NCBI RefSeq assembly: GCF_036373705.1
Contig: NC_089867.1
Coordinates: 26,670,323-26,734,322 of the forward strand
Direction of reading: 5' to 3'
DNA from: Amia ocellicauda
Lineage: Eukaryota > Chordata > Actinopteri > Amiiformes > Amiidae
DNA: 64,000 nt
The notes beneath the pieces are model-generated. The model was given only the letters and a program-made list of their open reading frames with translations. It was not told the DNA's origin and ran no database searches. The stretch's first letter is position 1, and the number at the start of each line of letters is the position of its first letter. Shown in pieces: positions 61,533-64,000 of the stretch. Made by a program: the position numbers and the translations under genes.

Positions 61533-63954
61533 ATGTCCCGGCTCTTCGGCCCCGTCCTGCTCGCCCTCTCGCTGCTGCCCGCGTCGCTCATGGACGGGCA
61601 GCTGAACACCCGGGCCCCGCTGGAGCCCTACGACCTGCTCTTCGACGGCGCGGTGGAGGCGTATTACAAGGGGGACTGGAAGTCGGTCATCCTGAACATG
61701 GAGCGGGCGCTGAGGAACAAGGGCTTCATCCGGCGGGCCAAGGCGCAGTGCCGCCTCCAGTGCGCCAACCGCACCGCCTTTGGGGAGCCCATCCCCGGCC
61801 TGGGGATCCCCCTGCCAGGCGCCGGCTCCGTGGAGGACCTGGGCTTCTTCCAGAAAGTGCTGCAGCGGGCCGACTGCATAAAGACGTGCGAGCTGGAGAA
61901 GCTGGGACCCCCGTCTCTGCACAAGATCAGCGAGGAGGTCGAGCTGGAGTTTCAGAAGAGGAGCCCTTACAATTACCTGCAGGTCGCATACTTCAAGGTA
62001 AATATCAATAACCACAATAATAACAATGTAATAACCAACACGATACAAAACGTTTATTCTTTGGAATAGAACATGGATACCTGTGGATACATGGTCGAAA
62101 GTGTAGTTTAGCTGAAGTTGCAAGTCTGTTACTTGTGCCTGAAAACGTTACAAGAAACTGCATAAAAAGTCATGCAATGACGCCCCATATGAATGCACTG
62201 CGGTGCACTGAACAACATGCTGTAGTTGATATTAAAGAGCAAGAGATGCACAATGACACGGGTCCCATTGGACACAAACAAGTCTTCATGTGCTGCAACT
62301 TGTGGAAAACGACTCTGATCTGCAGAGAGAGAGAGAGAGTGCAGGCGTGCAGCTCCTGTGCATCCAGCTTCTAATGTAGAAATACAGTCCCTTTGTCTAA
62401 AACTGCAATTAAGAATAACTTAAACCATTATCCCAAACTGATTAACCGAGCATTGGTCATGTGCTCTTTAAAGACATGTAATTCAGCCCCCCCACCCCCC
62501 GCATGAGATTTTGGTGCCACGTCGTTCGGTGGAAACCAAGCAGCTGCACAACGTCTACAGCTTTTAAAGAGACAGGCGTCGTTTCCCTCCGACTAACGAC
62601 CGGCCACCCCGTCTCTACACGTGTAGATCACATGAGCACGTCGATTATATCAATCAAAACCAAGTCAGGAAAGTTTCAAATGGATCAAGCAAATCATATA
62701 CAAGCATATTTTGTTTGTTTTCATAATGAAAAATAAATTACCAAAAAAAAAACCCTTTCAGAAGTTTTCTGGGTTTCAGTTCCCCCAAGAACAAATTTTG
62801 CATGGAGTTTAATATGTTATGCAGTTATCTACCAAAACGAAGAAATTGTATTTTAAGCATCAAAGCATTAATTGTTCAAAACTTGCAAAACAGACGATTC
62901 TCATTCATCAGCGTGACGAGCCCTTTGTGGTGGATTGCTGTGTAGATTGGCGTCTGTCTTGGTGGACTGTAGTTTAACGGTGTGGCGGACAGTTGGGTTT
63001 TTACACCTACAGTCATCGAATCGCACGGCACAGTTTTTCAGATGTTCTTTTCCTGTGTGAAATTTTTCCTCTGTTACACCATTAAAATTAATGAGCAGGA
63101 AACAATAAAACTTATTTTTTTCCTACTAAAAACACAAGCCTTTTTAGGAAACATGTCCCGCAGCATACAACTGATGGCACTGTGCATTGTGTGCTGTTTC
63201 CCCCTCCTCCCCAGATCAACAGGCTGGACAAGGCAGTGGCGGCCGCACACACCTTCTACCAGGCCAACCCTGACCACCTGGAGATGAGGCAGAACCTGGA
63301 GTACTACAAGATGATGGCTGGAGTTCAGGACACCGACTTCAAAGACCTGGAGACACGGACCCACATGGTGAGAGAAAGCCACACACATCCACCATAAAGC
63401 AGGGTGTAATAGAACTACAGACACATTGAGAAGGAATCCTTTTGAAGTTTCCGAATCACCACTGTTTTATTTGGGGGGGGAAACACAAATGTTGAACACC
63501 TTGGTCAGGATGAAACGCTAGGTTGGCAACCAGGCCTGCGGAAAACGCAGAGGAAATGCTTTGAAACATGAGGAATACAGAAAGAAACATCAGAGGCCTC
63601 TTCGATTGCAGTTGATTAGGCAGCATGTTCAACACACTGAAAACACGCGGGCGTTGCTGGCGAATGACATTCAGGGCTGCGTGAGCACTGAACATGATCC
63701 GCAGCAGCAGCAGTGTTTCTTTATGCTTTCGATCCATAACTTTACCAGCTGTGCGTGTTTTCAGGAGGAGTATGTGAAGGGCGTGAGGTTCTACACGAAC
63801 GACAAGTTCCTTCCCGCCATCGATCACTTTGAGGCGGCGGTGGAGGAATATTTCACGGCGGATCAGGAGTGCCGCGCGCTGTGCGAGGGAGTCTATGACT
63901 ACGACGGCTACAATTACTTAGAGTACAGCGCGGATCTCTTTCTGTCGATCACAG
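61533..63954 (+). CDS. P3H1: Prolyl 3-hydroxylase 1 (leprecan), first three coding exons, cut by window edge
   Basis: Exons are 61533-61997 (155 codons, phase 0), 63215-63367 (51 codons, phase 0) and 63765-63954 (63 codons plus one base); the gene continues past the window. A signal peptide is seen (MSRLFGPVLLALSLLPASLM). The CxxxC pairs of the leprecan/CRTAP TPR-like region are at C73/C77, C115/C119 and C242/C246, with an N-glycosylation site NRT at 79-81. Segments RSPYNYLQVAYFK, KAVAAAHTFY, DFKDLET and CRALCEGVYDYDGYNYLEY match human P3H1 better than CRTAP as I recall them. Known role: in the ER, with CRTAP and cyclophilin B, it 3-hydroxylates one proline of type I/II collagen chains and acts as a chaperone. 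The Fe(II)/2-oxoglutarate catalytic domain and the ER-retention end lie outside the window. P3H2 is the main alternative; the C1orf50 neighbour supports P3H1. Intron 3 starts with GC, not GT. Confidence 0.88.
61998..63764 (+). other. P3H1 introns 1 and 2
   Basis: Intron 1 (61998-63214, gtaaat...cccag) and intron 2 (63368-63764, gtgaga...ttcag) show no additional gene. A C-run lies near 62487-62499, a short (GA)n near 62324-62338, and a G-run near 63473-63480. Confidence 0.7.
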
Positions 63955-64000
63955 GCAAGTACAGCTTACCAAAAGATAAGAAATGGAATCAACAGTTGTC

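Noticed and set aside
61344-62123. 259-codon minus-strand and 240-codon plus-strand frames over P3H1 exon 1
   Set aside because: They overlap the clearly homologous P3H1 exon in other phases and owe their length to its high GC content.

Overview
This 64 kb window is nuclear DNA of a vertebrate, almost certainly a ray-finned fish. It has short exons with GT-AG introns, CpG-rich promoters in AT-rich surroundings, many microsatellites, and the Tc1-type transposons and LINE/SINE tails usual in fish genomes. I recognise five protein-coding genes, each by protein similarity recalled from memory. No database search was run. The species cannot be fixed; a non-teleost or early-branching ray-finned fish is possible, but that is only an impression from the repeats.

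Layout, left to right. (1) SVBP (+), the 66-residue partner of vasohibins: promoter and non-coding exon at about 1.6-1.8 kb, coding exons at 3.0 and 3.6 kb. (2) An orphan CpG-rich, promoter-like patch at 9.6-10.2 kb. (3) CDC42 (-): four shared coding exons between 27.9 and 24.05 kb, then two alternative last exons at 20.2 kb (CCIF tail) and 17.05 kb (CRLL tail). Its promoter is inferred in a CpG island at 43.9-44.75 kb, so the first intron is about 16.5 kb and is full of mobile DNA. (4) AP5B1 (+), 47.3-50.5 kb, two coding exons, divergent from CDC42. (5) C1orf50 homologue (-), 58.9-54.2 kb, five coding exons. (6) The first three coding exons of P3H1 (+), from 61.5 kb to beyond the right edge.

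Mobile DNA. Two near-identical 1,221 bp Tc1/mariner elements (31,317-32,537 and 52,080-53,300) have perfect 29 bp inverted ends and an uninterrupted 346-codon transposase with DD36E spacing. The second keeps all three catalytic acids. The first has Lys in place of the catalytic Glu. A third, internally deleted Tc1-like remnant and a separate 1.3 kb element with GGTTGTACTAAC ends lie beside the first copy. LINE 3' tails and SINE-like tails ending in (ATT)n are scattered through the non-coding DNA.

How the genes relate. They are housekeeping genes with no shared pathway: tubulin detyrosination (SVBP), Rho-family signalling (CDC42), late-endosome sorting (AP5B1), collagen prolyl 3-hydroxylation (P3H1) and one gene of unclear role (C1orf50). 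SVBP, C1orf50 and P3H1 are close neighbours on human 1p34, so that block is conserved here with CDC42 and AP5B1 inside it. I found no bacterial-type system, CRISPR array or clear new multi-gene system. The items most worth follow-up are the apparently intact DD36E transposon, the CRLL tail of CDC42, the GC splice donor in P3H1 and the orphan promoter-like island.
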